Of a stretch of 34,884 nt of DNA, positions 8,124 through 17,176 are shown one piece after another. The DNA lies in assembly GCA_946404215.1 (NCBI GenBank), contig CAMJCT010000014.1, positions 1 to 34,884 on the forward strand. Direction: 5' to 3'. The notes under the pieces were generated by a model. It did not search any database, had not been told where the DNA came from, and saw nothing but the letters and a program-made list of their open reading frames with translations. Made by a program: the position numbers and the translations under genes. Position 1 is the first letter of the stretch. The number at the start of each line of letters is the position of its first letter. This DNA comes from an uncultured Clostridium sp. GTDB taxonomy: Bacteria; Bacillota; Clostridia; TANB77; CAG-508.

Positions 8124-8936
8124 ATGGAAAAAATAGCAATTATTTCTGACGTCCACGGAAATATAACAGCTTTAAATGCTGTTTCAGATGATATAAAAAG
8201 AAGAGGAATAGAAAAAATTTTTTGTTTAGGCGATAGTGTTGTAAAATGCGCTCATCCTGATATGGTAATTGACAAATTAAGAGAAATATGTGAAGTGATT
8301 TTAATAGGTAATTGTGATCATATAATATGCAAACCAGAATCAAAATTTAAAAACTTCTGGTCACGAAATATTATTGGTGAAGATAGAGCTAATTTTATTT
8401 ACAATTTACCTAGATTTTATGAATTTTACATGAGTGGTCATTTTATTAGGCTTTTCCATGCATCCCCTTTCGATCTGGATTCGATATATAATCCAATGTT
8501 TTCAAATAAAGATACTAATTTTAAAGGGACTGAGTTAAAATCTCCTTTTGATTTATTTAAAAATACAGACTTTCTTGGAAAAAAAAGTTTAGATAAAGAA
8601 CCCGATATAGTTGGCTATGGCCATATACATACTCCTTTTGTATTAAGATGTAAAAATAAAACATTATTTAACACTGGAAGTGTTGGAATTCCAGTTGAGA
8701 TGCTTAATTCAGATATAAATGACGAAAGTAACAAATTTTCTACTCTTGCATCTTATATAATAATAGAAGGTGATTATGGTAACAAAGATTTGAGTTCGAT
8801 TTCTTTTAATCTGGTTAGAGTTCCTTATAATATTCAAAAAGAAATTGACGACTTGTCCTCTTCAGATATGCCAAACAAAGAAATGCTTATTAAAACTCTA
8901 AAAGGTGCTATTCCTACTATTTATAAATCAAATTAG
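8124..8936 (+). CDS. Calcineurin-like metallophosphoesterase (YfcE/PP2A-like)
   Basis: A 270-residue phosphoesterase with the full metal-binding set: D9-x-H11 (ISDVHGN), GD (LGDSV, D37), GNCDH (N63, D65, H66), a later LFHASP histidine and GYGHIHTPF near residue 170. The fold is the compact single-domain type seen in bacterial YfcE and serine/threonine phosphatase-like proteins. Substrate unknown. It starts 12 bp after dgt with SD AGGGAGG and is followed 10 bp later by the uridylyltransferase gene, so all three are probably co-translated. The association with nucleotide metabolism is only positional. Confidence 0.88.
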   Translation: MEKIAIISDVHGNITALNAVSDDIKRRGIEKIFCLGDSVVKCAHPDMVIDKLREICEVILIGNCDHIICKPESKFKNFWSRNIIGEDRANFIYNLPRFYEFYMSGHFIRLFHASPFDLDSIYNPMFSNKDTNFKGTELKSPFDLFKNTDFLGKKSLDKEPDIVGYGHIHTPFVLRCKNKTLFNTGSVGIPVEMLNSDINDESNKFSTLASYIIIEGDYGNKDLSSISFNLVRVPYNIQKEIDDLSSSDMPNKEMLIKTLKGAIPTIYKSN

Positions 8937-8946
8937 GAGTGAAATT

Positions 8947-10200
8947 ATGAATAATAAACTAAAAAAGGTCAAAGAAATATTATCTATTTACAACCAAGAA
9001 CATTTACTACAGTTTTATAATGATATAGATGATTTTCATAAAGAATTATTATTAGAACAGATTTTAAGAATAGATTTTGAGCAAATATTAAATTTATATG
9101 ATCTTTCTATGAAAGATGATTCTGTTGCTCATGATGAAATTTCTCCTTTAAAGCATTTAGAAAAAGACACTTATTCCAAAAATGAAATTTCTTACTATAC
9201 TAAAATAGGTGAAGAGGTTTTAAAATCTGGCTCATATGCTGTTGTTACAATGGCAGGTGGTCAAGGAACCCGACTTGGTTATAAAGGTCCTAAGGGAACT
9301 TATGAAATAGATTTTGAACCAGGAAAAAAATCTTTATTTCAAATTATGTGTGAAGATATATCACGAACAAATGAAAAGTTTAATATTGAAATTCCATGGT
9401 ACATAATGACAAGCGAAGAAAACGACGCTCAAACAAAAGATTTTTTTGAATCACATAATTATTGGGGCTATCCTAAAGATAAAATTACTTTTTTCACTCA
9501 GGGAAAACTTCCTTTAATTACTGTTGATAGAAAATTATTTTTACAAGAACCATTTTTAATTAAAGAAGCTTCAAATGGGAATGGGAATGTTTTTAATTCC
9601 ATGAAACGTCATGGTATAATAGATGCTTTCGAAAAAAACAATATTAAATGGATTTCTTTTGGAGGTATAGATAATATCCTACTAAAAAATGTTGACGCCT
9701 TCTTTTTAGGCCTTGCTATAGAAAACAAACAAGATATAGCCTCTAAATCAATCTTTAAACAAACTCCTTTAGAAAAAACAGCCGTATATTGTAAAAAATA
9801 TGGAAAACCTTCTATTTTAGATTATAGTCAAATTGATTTGCAACTATCTAATCTAAAAGATGAAAATGGTATGTTCCTATATAGGGAAGCTAATATGCTT
9901 TCACATTTAATGAGTATTTCTGCAGTAAAAAAAGTATCAGATGTTAAACTATGTTATCACAGAGCCTTTAAGAAAAATGCATTTGTAAATGATGAAGGAA
10001 TGAAGCAGGTACCTGATAAACCAAATTCTTTTAAATTTGAAAACTTTATTTTTGATGCATTTTCATATTTTGATGATATGTTGCTTTTGAGAGTTAACGC
10101 TAATGATGAATTTGCACCAATAAAAGATTTTACAGGTATTTATAATCCTGATACTGCAAAAGAAAAATATATAAAATATTGGAATTCTTTTGATATTTAA
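8947..10200 (+). CDS. UTP-dependent sugar-1-phosphate uridylyltransferase (UDPGP family)
   Basis: This 417-residue protein belongs to the eukaryote-type UDPGP family (UDP-GlcNAc or UDP-glucose pyrophosphorylase), not the bacterial GalU family. The nucleotide-binding loop MAGGQGTRLGYKGPKG is at about 102-117. The uridine-binding GGIDNILLK is near 240, and a downstream AxxK stretch and KFENFIFDAF are typical. It makes UDP-sugar plus PPi from UTP and a sugar-1-phosphate, probably for envelope glycans. The frame is open from 8905, overlapping the upstream gene, but AGGAG lies 7 nt before the ATG at 8947. A terminator follows. Glc versus GlcNAc specificity cannot be set by eye. Confidence 0.9.
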   Translation: MNNKLKKVKEILSIYNQEHLLQFYNDIDDFHKELLLEQILRIDFEQILNLYDLSMKDDSVAHDEISPLKHLEKDTYSKNEISYYTKIGEEVLKSGSYAVVTMAGGQGTRLGYKGPKGTYEIDFEPGKKSLFQIMCEDISRTNEKFNIEIPWYIMTSEENDAQTKDFFESHNYWGYPKDKITFFTQGKLPLITVDRKLFLQEPFLIKEASNGNGNVFNSMKRHGIIDAFEKNNIKWISFGGIDNILLKNVDAFFLGLAIENKQDIASKSIFKQTPLEKTAVYCKKYGKPSILDYSQIDLQLSNLKDENGMFLYREANMLSHLMSISAVKKVSDVKLCYHRAFKKNAFVNDEGMKQVPDKPNSFKFENFIFDAFSYFDDMLLLRVNANDEFAPIKDFTGIYNPDTAKEKYIKYWNSFDI

Positions 10201-10217
10201 TAATTTCTATTTTAAAA

Positions 10218-10256
10218 AGTCTGAAATCTAACGTAATTAACATTAAATTTCAGACT
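10218..10256. terminator. Shared bidirectional terminator
   Basis: A 10-bp perfect stem AGTCTGAAAT/ATTTCAGACT has T-tracts on both strands. It ends the plus-strand operon and the converging comM-to-DUF4190 minus-strand operon. Confidence 0.85.
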
Positions 10257-10268
10257 TCTTTATTTTTT

Positions 10269-10523
10269 TTAGTCAAAATATATTAAAGACAATATTATAA
10301 TCATGGTTATATATAAAAATACACATATACTTATACCTATAATACCCAAAATTAAACCTGCCTTAGCCATTTTACTGCCTGTTTTCTTGGCATTAACTGC
10401 TCCAAAAATAATTGCTAAAATTCCTGTAGGTATACTTATATAATAGAAAAAACTACTTATAATAGATATAATTCCTAATACTAACGAACTTATTCCTAAT
10501 ATTTTCTTATTATTCTCTTCCAT
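10269..10523 (-). CDS. DUF4190 small membrane protein
   Basis: This 84-residue protein has two or three hydrophobic helices (about 8-28, 29-43 and 52-80). The pattern ILGISSLVLGIIS ... IPTGILAIIFGAVNAKK ... MAKAGLILGIIGI matches the DUF4190 double-glycine-helix family. Function unknown. It begins 34 bp after the stop of the beta-propeller gene and ends at the shared terminator, so it is the last gene of the comM operon. Confidence 0.85.
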   Translation of the reverse strand: MEENNKKILGISSLVLGIISIISSFFYYISIPTGILAIIFGAVNAKKTGSKMAKAGLILGIIGISICVFLYITMIIILSLIYFD

Positions 10524-10556
10524 ATTAATTCCATTCCTTTCAAAAAAATTTTAGTT

Positions 10557-12596
10557 CTATTTTATTTCTACTTGCTTTATCTCTTTTAAATCATTTATTT
10601 TATTTACTTTTATATAATCTTCTGAAATTGTATACAAATTATCGTCTATATATAAACCTCTCAATAACCTTGAGTTTGTATAATATGCATTCTTATTATC
10701 TTTTTTATCGTGTGTTATTATCCCTTTTAGTTTAAATCCGTCAGTTAGATTTATATTATAAACAAAATACCCTTCTGATATATAATTTTTGTTGTAGCTC
10801 TTGTAAGCTTCAATAATAGATTCGTATTCATCACTTTCTGTATCTATTTTGAAATCTTCTTTATAATTATTTACCGGTATTGCTAGAAGTTGCTTTTCTT
10901 TTGAGAATAATATTGCTTTATGATTTTTTAAAATATCTGATGTTGTTCTGTTATCTCCTATTATTGTTTCTGAAATTTGAATTGGCCTATTTACATCTGT
11001 AATATCAAATAATGCCATTTTCATTCCTGTTATAGTTGCTGTTGTTGAAATAACTTTACCATTAAAACTTCTGTTAACTTTTTCTTCCGTCTGCATTCCG
11101 ATTCCAATAATATGGTTCTCATCATATGGATGCAAATAAGTGCTATACCCTGGTATTTTTAATTCTCCTAAAACTTCTGGATTGTACGGATTACTTAAAT
11201 CTATTACATATAATGGATCCACAGTTCTATATGTTACTAAATATGCCCTATCTCCAATAAATCTAGATGAATACATATTTTCCCCTTTAGCAAGACTTTC
11301 TGTCTGTCCTATTTTTTTCATATCTTTATCATAAACTATTACTTTTGAGCCTTCATTATTATATATGGCTATTCTTAAACAATTATTATACTCATCTATC
11401 GAAAATTGATTTATAGTTTGTCCGTTTTCTTCTGCTTTTTTAGAAAACTTTATACTTCCATCTTTTAATAAATTAAATTTATATATATTTGTAATATATC
11501 CCGTATCATAAATATTACTATCATATTCAATATAACTACCAAATGCACCAAAAATTCCTGCAACTCCAAATATATCTGATATTTTTGGAAGATTATATGT
11601 TGAATATCCTTTGTATTTTTCATCTAGTAAATATATATTGTTTTCAGATATATATGAATTTTCAATATCCATTAAATATGAATTTACTTTAACAGGTTGG
11701 TCTATATTATTTAAATCTAACATCGATAAAACAGTTAGTGAGTCTGTTACTACATCTTTAATTTTATATATGTTATTACAATCATTATCGACCCTTTGCC
11801 CATCTTCTTTATAATATGTAATTATTTTGTCATTCTCTTGTCTTAATTTTCCTGTTGCAATTACATAAAGGTTACCTTCTATACATCTAGAAGTGTAATA
11901 TGGCTGTTCTATTTCATAATCCTTAATTTTCTTTGGTTTTTCTTTATTTGTTATGTCATATACAGCTACATATGTTGTATCTTTGCTTTTATACCTACTA
12001 TAATATGAAAAATTTGAATTTATGTTTTCGTATATAACAATTAATCTATCTTTGTATAGCATTAAATCTTCAGGCACCTTACTAGTAGTTCCACCTGATA
12101 TCTTAGACACTATTTTTGTTTGTTCCGGTTCTCTTACATCTGTTATTATTACATTGTTTTCTGATAAAGAAAATAAGTATTCACCATCAGTTTTTGTAAT
12201 ATCTGCTTCGTCTACATTCTCTACTTGTAAATTAGTTCTAGAATAATTATTTGAACTTTTTGTCCCTACGTTTTCTTCACTTACAGATATAGATTTATCA
12301 TCCATACTATCAGAATCGATTAATATATCATTCTTGGCCATATAATCATCATATACAATAGCACCGTTATCTGAAAGCATTGCCATTGCCAAACTAAATG
12401 GTAATCTAATTAATAAATCTGCAAATGATACTTGCTTGCTTGATTCTCCCTTATAAATATCCATTAGTTCTTTTTGAGAAGAAATGGGTACTATTTCACT
12501 CAGATTATTTTTATACTTACTTGATATTATTAAATAAATACCTATTACCAATATTAGTATTATTATTAATATAATCACTCTCTTAAATATTTTCAT
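10557..12596 (-). CDS. Secreted/membrane-anchored beta-propeller protein
   Basis: Starting at the ATG at 12596 (AAAGGTGG 6 nt upstream) the protein has 679 residues. An N-terminal signal-anchor helix (about 5-28) is followed by an extracellular domain of the secreted beta-propeller family (Pfam Beta_propel). Its opening signature is present (NVDEADITKTDGEYLFSL), and repeated blade strands follow, such as YDKDMKKIGQTESLAKG and RFIGDRAYLVTYRTVDPLYVIDLSNP. Role unknown; it is likely a surface binding or sensing protein. The frame is open upstream to 12653, overlapping yraN, but that start lacks an SD. It lies in the comM-dprA-yraN operon, 41 bp after yraN. Confidence 0.88.
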   Translation of the reverse strand: MKIFKRVIILIIILILVIGIYLIISSKYKNNLSEIVPISSQKELMDIYKGESSKQVSFADLLIRLPFSLAMAMLSDNGAIVYDDYMAKNDILIDSDSMDDKSISVSEENVGTKSSNNYSRTNLQVENVDEADITKTDGEYLFSLSENNVIITDVREPEQTKIVSKISGGTTSKVPEDLMLYKDRLIVIYENINSNFSYYSRYKSKDTTYVAVYDITNKEKPKKIKDYEIEQPYYTSRCIEGNLYVIATGKLRQENDKIITYYKEDGQRVDNDCNNIYKIKDVVTDSLTVLSMLDLNNIDQPVKVNSYLMDIENSYISENNIYLLDEKYKGYSTYNLPKISDIFGVAGIFGAFGSYIEYDSNIYDTGYITNIYKFNLLKDGSIKFSKKAEENGQTINQFSIDEYNNCLRIAIYNNEGSKVIVYDKDMKKIGQTESLAKGENMYSSRFIGDRAYLVTYRTVDPLYVIDLSNPYNPEVLGELKIPGYSTYLHPYDENHIIGIGMQTEEKVNRSFNGKVISTTATITGMKMALFDITDVNRPIQISETIIGDNRTTSDILKNHKAILFSKEKQLLAIPVNNYKEDFKIDTESDEYESIIEAYKSYNKNYISEGYFVYNINLTDGFKLKGIITHDKKDNKNAYYTNSRLLRGLYIDDNLYTISEDYIKVNKINDLKEIKQVEIK

Positions 12597-12636
12597 TTTA
12601 TCCCACCTTTCTTTTATTATTTTACAAGATTTTATT

Positions 12637-13002
12637 TTAAAAATCAATTGCATTTATTATGTGATTTATATAAACTTTGTTATTTCTTATAATTACTTCT
12701 ACTACATCTACTCTGATGGGGATATCTTGAATTCTATTCTTATATATGTAATACTTAATACTTCTACCTATATGTTTTTGTTTATACATATTCACAGCCT
12801 CAGCGGGATAGCCATATAGAAAGCTTTTTCTTGTTTTTACTTCTATAAATACTATTTCTTCATTAGTGGTATCCTTTGTTATAATATCTATTTCTCCTTG
12901 TTTACATCTAAAATTTCTCTCTAAAATAATATATCCTTTTTGTTTTAAAAACTGGCAAACTAAATTTTCTCCTATTTTTCCTGTTTCTTGATTGTTGTAC
13001 AT
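12637..13002 (-). CDS. yraN: YraN/UPF0102 family nuclease-like protein
   Basis: This 121-residue protein has the PD-(D/E)xK-like arrangement of the UPF0102 family: GxxGExxxxxFLxxxGY at the N terminus, GEIDII (D39 region) and FIEVKTR, then a C-terminal RxDVVEV strand. A DNA-processing role is assumed from the fold and from its standing neighbour dprA, not proven. The ATG overlaps the 3' end of dprA by 31 nt and has AGGTGG 6 nt upstream, indicating coupled translation. It is full length with no CGG codon. Confidence 0.9.
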   Translation of the reverse strand: MYNNQETGKIGENLVCQFLKQKGYIILERNFRCKQGEIDIITKDTTNEEIVFIEVKTRKSFLYGYPAEAVNMYKQKHIGRSIKYYIYKNRIQDIPIRVDVVEVIIRNNKVYINHIINAIDF

Positions 13003-13920
13003 CTATATCCACCTGCTATTTTTTCTATATACCCGTCTATTTCTAGCATTAATAGTATATTATTTATTTCCCCTATACCCTTATTTGATTTTTTGTATAT
13101 TTCACCAATATTACTTCTACCTTGCCCTATTAATTTATATATTTCATTATAACCTTCATTTTTCATAACCATCGTTTTTTTAGTTATTATATCTTCATTA
13201 TTATTTTTGTTATAATTTATATTCTTATAAAACTCTTTTGTCTGGTTTTGTTTAGTTATTTTTTTAAACACTATATTGGGAAATTCTTTTATTATATCTT
13301 CTGTTGAGCGCACTAATTTAGCAACATCTGATTTTATTAGTCTATTATTACCTACTCCATGTGAATTATTAATATCATGTGGGATAGCAAAAACATTTCT
13401 TCCTTGCTCTTTAGCTAATCTTGCCGTTACGCTCGTTCCGCTTCTATATGCAGATTCGATTACTAAAACCCCTAGTGAAATTCCACTTACTATTCTATTT
13501 CTTTGTAAAAACTTTTCTGATGTAGCTATCTCTTCAGGATTGTATTCACTAATTACTAATCCACCATTATTAATTATTCTATTATACAGTCCTTCATTTG
13601 AAATAGGATATATATGATTAAATCCATTTCCTAGAACTGCTATGGTTTTTCCTCCCTCTTCTAATGCTGTTTCGTGCACAATTTTATCTATTCCGAACTG
13701 CCATGCCACTTACAATTGTAAAGTCTTGATACACAAGTTCTCTGGCAAATTTTTTAGCAATTTGAGTACCATTCTCTGTGCAAGATCTTGAACCTATCAT
13801 AGCTATTGTATTTGATTTTAACAAATCTACATTTCCATTAATATATAATTGTTTTGGTGGATTCTTAATTTTTTTTAATAATTCTGGATAATTATTGTCT
13901 TCTATTTTTATTATTTTTAT
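12972..13920 (-). CDS. dprA: DprA/Smf DNA-processing protein, needs a +1 shift at an in-frame CGG
   Basis: DprA loads RecA onto incoming single-stranded DNA. Two frames are needed. The first (13920-13696, 75 codons) gives IKIIKIEDNNYPELL, the family motif NPPKQLYINGNVDLL, IAMIGSRSCTENG and IVSGMA. The next codon is CGG (13695-13693), and reading on in frame meets a stop three codons later. Skipping the C gives GGA ATA GAT, restoring the invariant SGMAxGID and a 240-residue Rossmann domain (GNGFNHIYP, SEYNP, RNRIVSG, SGTSVTA) ending in a winged-helix-like tail. The total is about 315 residues, which fits forms lacking the N-terminal SAM domain. The only start available is ATA at 13920, 7 nt after AGAAGG. 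It could be a pseudogene, but every other conserved block is intact. Confidence 0.85.
13693..13695 (-). other. Putative +1 frameshift site: GTT CGG A in dprA
   Basis: The in-frame codon 76 is CGG. Dropping C reads GTT-(C)-GGA and restores SGMAVGID. The zero frame ends three codons on (CGG AAT AGA TAA). There is no homopolymer at the site. Confidence 0.7.
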
Positions 13921-13946
13921 ATAATCGCCTTCTTAATTTATAATTA

Positions 13947-15490
13947 TTACTTCCAATATTTTCTATCTAATGTTCTATATTGAATTGCTTCTGCTACATG
14001 CTTTTCTAGTATTATTTCTGAATTGTCTAAATCAGCTATTGTCCTTGCAACTTTTAATATTTTCCCATAGGCTCTGGCACTTAAGCCCAATTTTTGAAAT
14101 GCAGCACTTAATAGCTTTTCACCAGAATAATTTAACTTACAAAACTCTTCTACCATACTGGGAGTTAGTTCTGAATTGGAAAGTATATTATATTTTTTAT
14201 ATCTACTTACTTGTCTTTTTCTTGCCTTGTTTACTCTTTTCCTTATATCTTGGGATTTTTCACATTTTTCTTTATTATTTAGCTTTTCATACTTTATTGA
14301 ACTTACTTCTACATGTATGTCAATTCTATCTAGTAATGGTCCACTTATTCTATTTATATATTTTTTTATTTGCTCTGGTCTACATGAGCACTTATTTTCA
14401 ATTGAACCGTAATATCCACATGGGCATGGATTCATGCTTGCAATAAACATAAAATTACATGGATATGTTATAGAAGCATTTGATCTACTTATAGTTACAT
14501 GATTTTCTTCCAACGGTCCCCTTAAAACTTCCAATGTATTCTGATTGAATTCCGGTAATTCGTCTAAAAATAAAACGCCATAATGTGCTAGGCTAATTTC
14601 TCCGTGGTTTTGGAATTCTTCCACCTCCTACTAAAGAAACCTGAGTTGCTGTGTGATGTGGACTTCTAAAAGGTCTTGTTTCTATTATAGGTTTATCTTT
14701 TGATGTTAGCCCCACAATACTATAAATTTTGGTTATTTCTAGGGATTCTTCAAAACTTATATCTGGTAGTATGCTCGGCAACCTCCTAGCAAGCATAGTT
14801 TTTCCTGCTCCAGGGCTTCCGTATTAGTAAACAGTTATGACCTCCTGCAGCTGCTACTTCAAGAGCTCTTTTTACATGTTCTTGACCCTTTACTTCTCCA
14901 AAATCAAATTTGTATTTTTCTTTATTATTATAAATAAAATTGCAACTTTTTAAACTATTTATTGTTATATTTCCATTTAAATAATTTATTACTTCTAGTA
15001 AGTTTTCAGCTGGCAATATTTCAATTCCATCAACTATAGAAGCTTCCTTACTATTTTCTTTTGGAACTATTATTCTTTTTGCTCCCATTTGTCTTGCTTC
15101 TATACATATAGGAAGTATTCCTTCTATTTTTTCTACTTTACCATTTAAAGATAGCTCTCCTATAAATATTGTATCTTTTAGAATATCCTTTAAATTATTA
15201 TTTACAATATTCCCATTTGCTATTAAAATTCCTACAGCAATTGCCAAATCAAAATTTGACCCTTCTTTTCTCGTATTTGCAGGAGCTAAATTTACTACTA
15301 TCTTTCTGCTTAGAAATTCGATATTTGAATTTCTAATTGCTGTTCTTACCCTCTCTTTGGACTCTTTTACACTTGTACCTGGCAATCCCACAATCTCAAA
15401 GCATGGCATTCCAAAAGAAATATCTACTTCTATAAAAACTAAAAATCCGTCCAATCCGTGTAACGACATGCTTTTTACAATTGATAACAT
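13947..15490 (-). CDS. comM: ComM/YifB Mg-chelatase-like AAA+ helicase, two +1 shifts at CGG needed
   Basis: ComM is a hexameric AAA+ branch-migration helicase used in natural transformation. Three frames are needed: 15490-14822 (223 codons, N-terminal ChlI/Lon-like domain with GLPGTSVKESKERVRTAI), 14820-14605 (72 codons) and 14603-13947 (218 codons). Both junctions are single CGG codons. The first shift restores the Walker A motif GSPGAGKT; the second restores [22 protein letters not shown] with Walker B. C-terminal conserved blocks (NPCPCGYYG, GPLLDRIDIHVEV, LGLSARAYGKILKVARTIADL) are intact. The restored length of 513 is normal for YifB. SD AGGGAG precedes the ATG. Without shifts no ATPase domain is made. 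Confidence 0.88.
14602..14604 (-). other. Putative +1 frameshift site: CCA CGG A in comM
   Basis: In-frame CGG after RIPKP. Skipping C gives GGA GAA ATT (GEI), matching the ComM consensus PGEISLAH. The zero frame stops three codons later. Confidence 0.7.
14819..14821 (-). other. Putative +1 frameshift site: ATA CGG A in comM
   Basis: Codon 224 is CGG. Skipping C gives GGA AGC CCT GGA GCA GGA AAA ACT, the Walker A loop. The zero frame reads RKPWSRKNYAC and then stops. Confidence 0.7.
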
Positions 15491-15514
15491 TCTACTCCCT
15501 TCTACTTATATAAC

Positions 15515-15722
15515 TTAAATATCTGAGGCCATTTTTTATATAAAATAAGTTTATATATTATATGGGGAATGGGTATTGTATTTATAAGGGCTTCAATTAA
15601 TACAATTTAAATATGTGTTTAAATATCTTTATTTTTGGGGATGGGTTTATAAAATAAAAGATTTGAAATAATTATACTATTAAATAAAATTATGGATTGA
15701 TTTAATGACCTCAGATATTTAA
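15515..15722. repeat. 208-bp element with 14-bp terminal inverted repeats
   Basis: TTAAATATCTGAGG (15515-15528) and CCTCAGATATTTAA (15709-15722) are perfect inverse complements; one mismatch further in, two more bases match. Inside are two similar G-rich blocks, GGGGAATGGGT (about 15563) and GGGGATGGGT (about 15637), and no ORF. This could be a miniature transposable element or a structured RNA. Confidence 0.5.
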
Positions 15723-16014
15723 ATTATACAAGATTTTAATTTAAAATTCTAAATGATTATAATATTGGTGATTTAATTATTTAATTGATTTAAATATTTT
15801 TGAATAATAATTCTGTAAATTTTTAATAAAAATTTCGTTGAAATAATAGTTTTGATATCTAACTTGGTTGTATTATAAATCTACTTCCATATTTTGTCAA
15901 TAGTTTTTTGAAATTTTTTACATTTTTTTTACATATTTTTTCCTTTACTATTTATAATACTTGATTATTACTATATAATATAATTATTATTATTACTTAT
16001 TAAAACTGTTTTTA
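15723..16014. other. A+T-rich spacer upstream of the radical SAM gene
   Basis: No ORF or convincing hairpin. Several TATAAT-like hexamers (for example near 15953 and 15975) could serve as -10 elements for the downstream gene, but no good -35 pairs with them. Confidence 0.4.
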
Positions 16015-16028
16015 GGGAGATTTAATAT

Positions 16029-16934
16029 ATGGAAGAACGTTACAGACATTTAAATACTTTTTTAAAAGAAAAATTTGGAGAAAGAACTTTAAAAATATGC
16101 GTGGATGGTGGATTTACTTGTCCCAATCGTGACGGAAAAGTTAGCTTTGGTGGATGTGTTTTTTGCAGTTCAAATGGTTCTGGTGAACACTTAAATTCTT
16201 GCAAAAGCATAACTGATCAAGTTAAAGACTATTTTAAAAGTGAAAGAAGCTTTAGAGCTAATAAATTTATTATTTACTTTCAAAATTTTACAAATACTTA
16301 TGATTTAATTGAAAACCTAAAAGCTAAATATGATGCTTCTTTAATTGACACTAGAATTGTAGGATTGGCAATAGCAACAAGACCTGACTGCATTAATGAA
16401 TCTGTTGTTAAATTATTAAAAAGCTATGCAGATAAATACTATGTATGGGTAGAACTAGGATTACAAACTTCAAATGATAACACCGGTTTATTAATAAACC
16501 GAGGATATAATAGCTCCGAATTTACGAAAGCTGTATCTTTATTAAATAAATATAATATTGATGTTGTAACACATATTATGGTAGGACTTCCTGAGGAAAC
16601 TTTTAAAGATATAGAAAATACTGTTAAATTTATAAATATGCATCATATACAAGGATTAAAAATTCATTCTACTTATGTAGTTAAAAATACGGTCCTTGCT
16701 AATTGGTATAAAAAAGGAAAATATGAATGTATTTCTCTTGAATATTATTTAATGTGTCTTACTTATATCTTAACTCATATTTCTCCTGAAATTGTTATAC
16801 ATAGAATCTCTGGTGACGCTCCTAAAAATTTATTAATTGCTCCATCCTGGAATTCACATAAAAAGTGGGTTCTAAATGGACTTGATAAGATTCTTCGAGA
16901 TAAAAATTTGTGGCAAGGCATGTATTTCTCTTAA
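16029..16934 (+). CDS. TIGR01212/YhcC family radical SAM protein
   Basis: A 301-residue radical SAM enzyme. The cluster-binding cysteines are C31, C43 and C46 in FTCPNRDG...GGCVFC; the long spacing between the first and second cysteine is the hallmark of this family. Downstream blocks IVGLAIATRPDC, VWVELGLQT, RGY and VVTHIMVGLPEE are the SAM and beta-barrel strands shared with oxygen-independent coproporphyrinogen oxidase-like proteins, and the C terminus has RISGDAPKNLLIAP. Substrate unknown. SD AGGGAG lies upstream of the ATG. It is a single gene followed after 66 bp by a small ORF. Its three CGG trinucleotides all span codon boundaries. Confidence 0.93.
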   Translation: MEERYRHLNTFLKEKFGERTLKICVDGGFTCPNRDGKVSFGGCVFCSSNGSGEHLNSCKSITDQVKDYFKSERSFRANKFIIYFQNFTNTYDLIENLKAKYDASLIDTRIVGLAIATRPDCINESVVKLLKSYADKYYVWVELGLQTSNDNTGLLINRGYNSSEFTKAVSLLNKYNIDVVTHIMVGLPEETFKDIENTVKFINMHHIQGLKIHSTYVVKNTVLANWYKKGKYECISLEYYLMCLTYILTHISPEIVIHRISGDAPKNLLIAPSWNSHKKWVLNGLDKILRDKNLWQGMYFS

Positions 16935-17000
16935 AGGATTTATAACTTTAGTAACAACTTTAATTAAAAATATATACAATATATAAAAGAGGTTATTTTT

Positions 17001-17156
17001 ATGCAAAATTGTGAATTTGTTACATTTATTACTATTTTGGCTTGTAGTTTTGCCAATGGCAAAACTACAGAGGAGTTATCGCTTTTTTCTAGCTTTTTTA
17101 CCCAGTTTGGAGATACTTTAGCTGCTCTAGCAACTTTATCTTCAAATAACTGTTGA
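17001..17156 (+). CDS. DUF6774-type small protein, 51 aa
   Basis: MQNCEFVTFITILACSFANGK begins a 51-residue protein that continues with TEELSLFSSFFTQFGDTLAALATLS. This matches my memory of the clostridial DUF6774 family (ILAxxLSxGKxxEELxxLxxFFxQLGDTLA). It is amphipathic and may be membrane-associated; function unknown. AGAGG lies about 9 nt before the ATG, and an intrinsic terminator follows, so it is a real short gene. It may be co-transcribed with the radical SAM gene. Confidence 0.75.
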   Translation: MQNCEFVTFITILACSFANGKTTEELSLFSSFFTQFGDTLAALATLSSNNC

Positions 17157-17176
17157 TTCCATTTTTTATTCTAAAC

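Noticed and set aside
13276..13617. Plus-strand ORF opposite dprA
   Set aside because: It is a shadow of the dprA frame and has no SD.
12972..15490. Ordinary sequencing or assembly indels as the cause of the comM and dprA breaks
   Set aside because: Long-read indels usually fall in homopolymers. Here each break is one extra C in a non-repetitive context, always forming CGG, with no other indels in the surrounding genes. I cannot exclude it without reads.
15491..16028. CRISPR array or long regulatory RNA in the gene-free gap
   Set aside because: There are no repeated spacer-sized units; only one inverted-repeat pair and two short G-rich blocks are visible.
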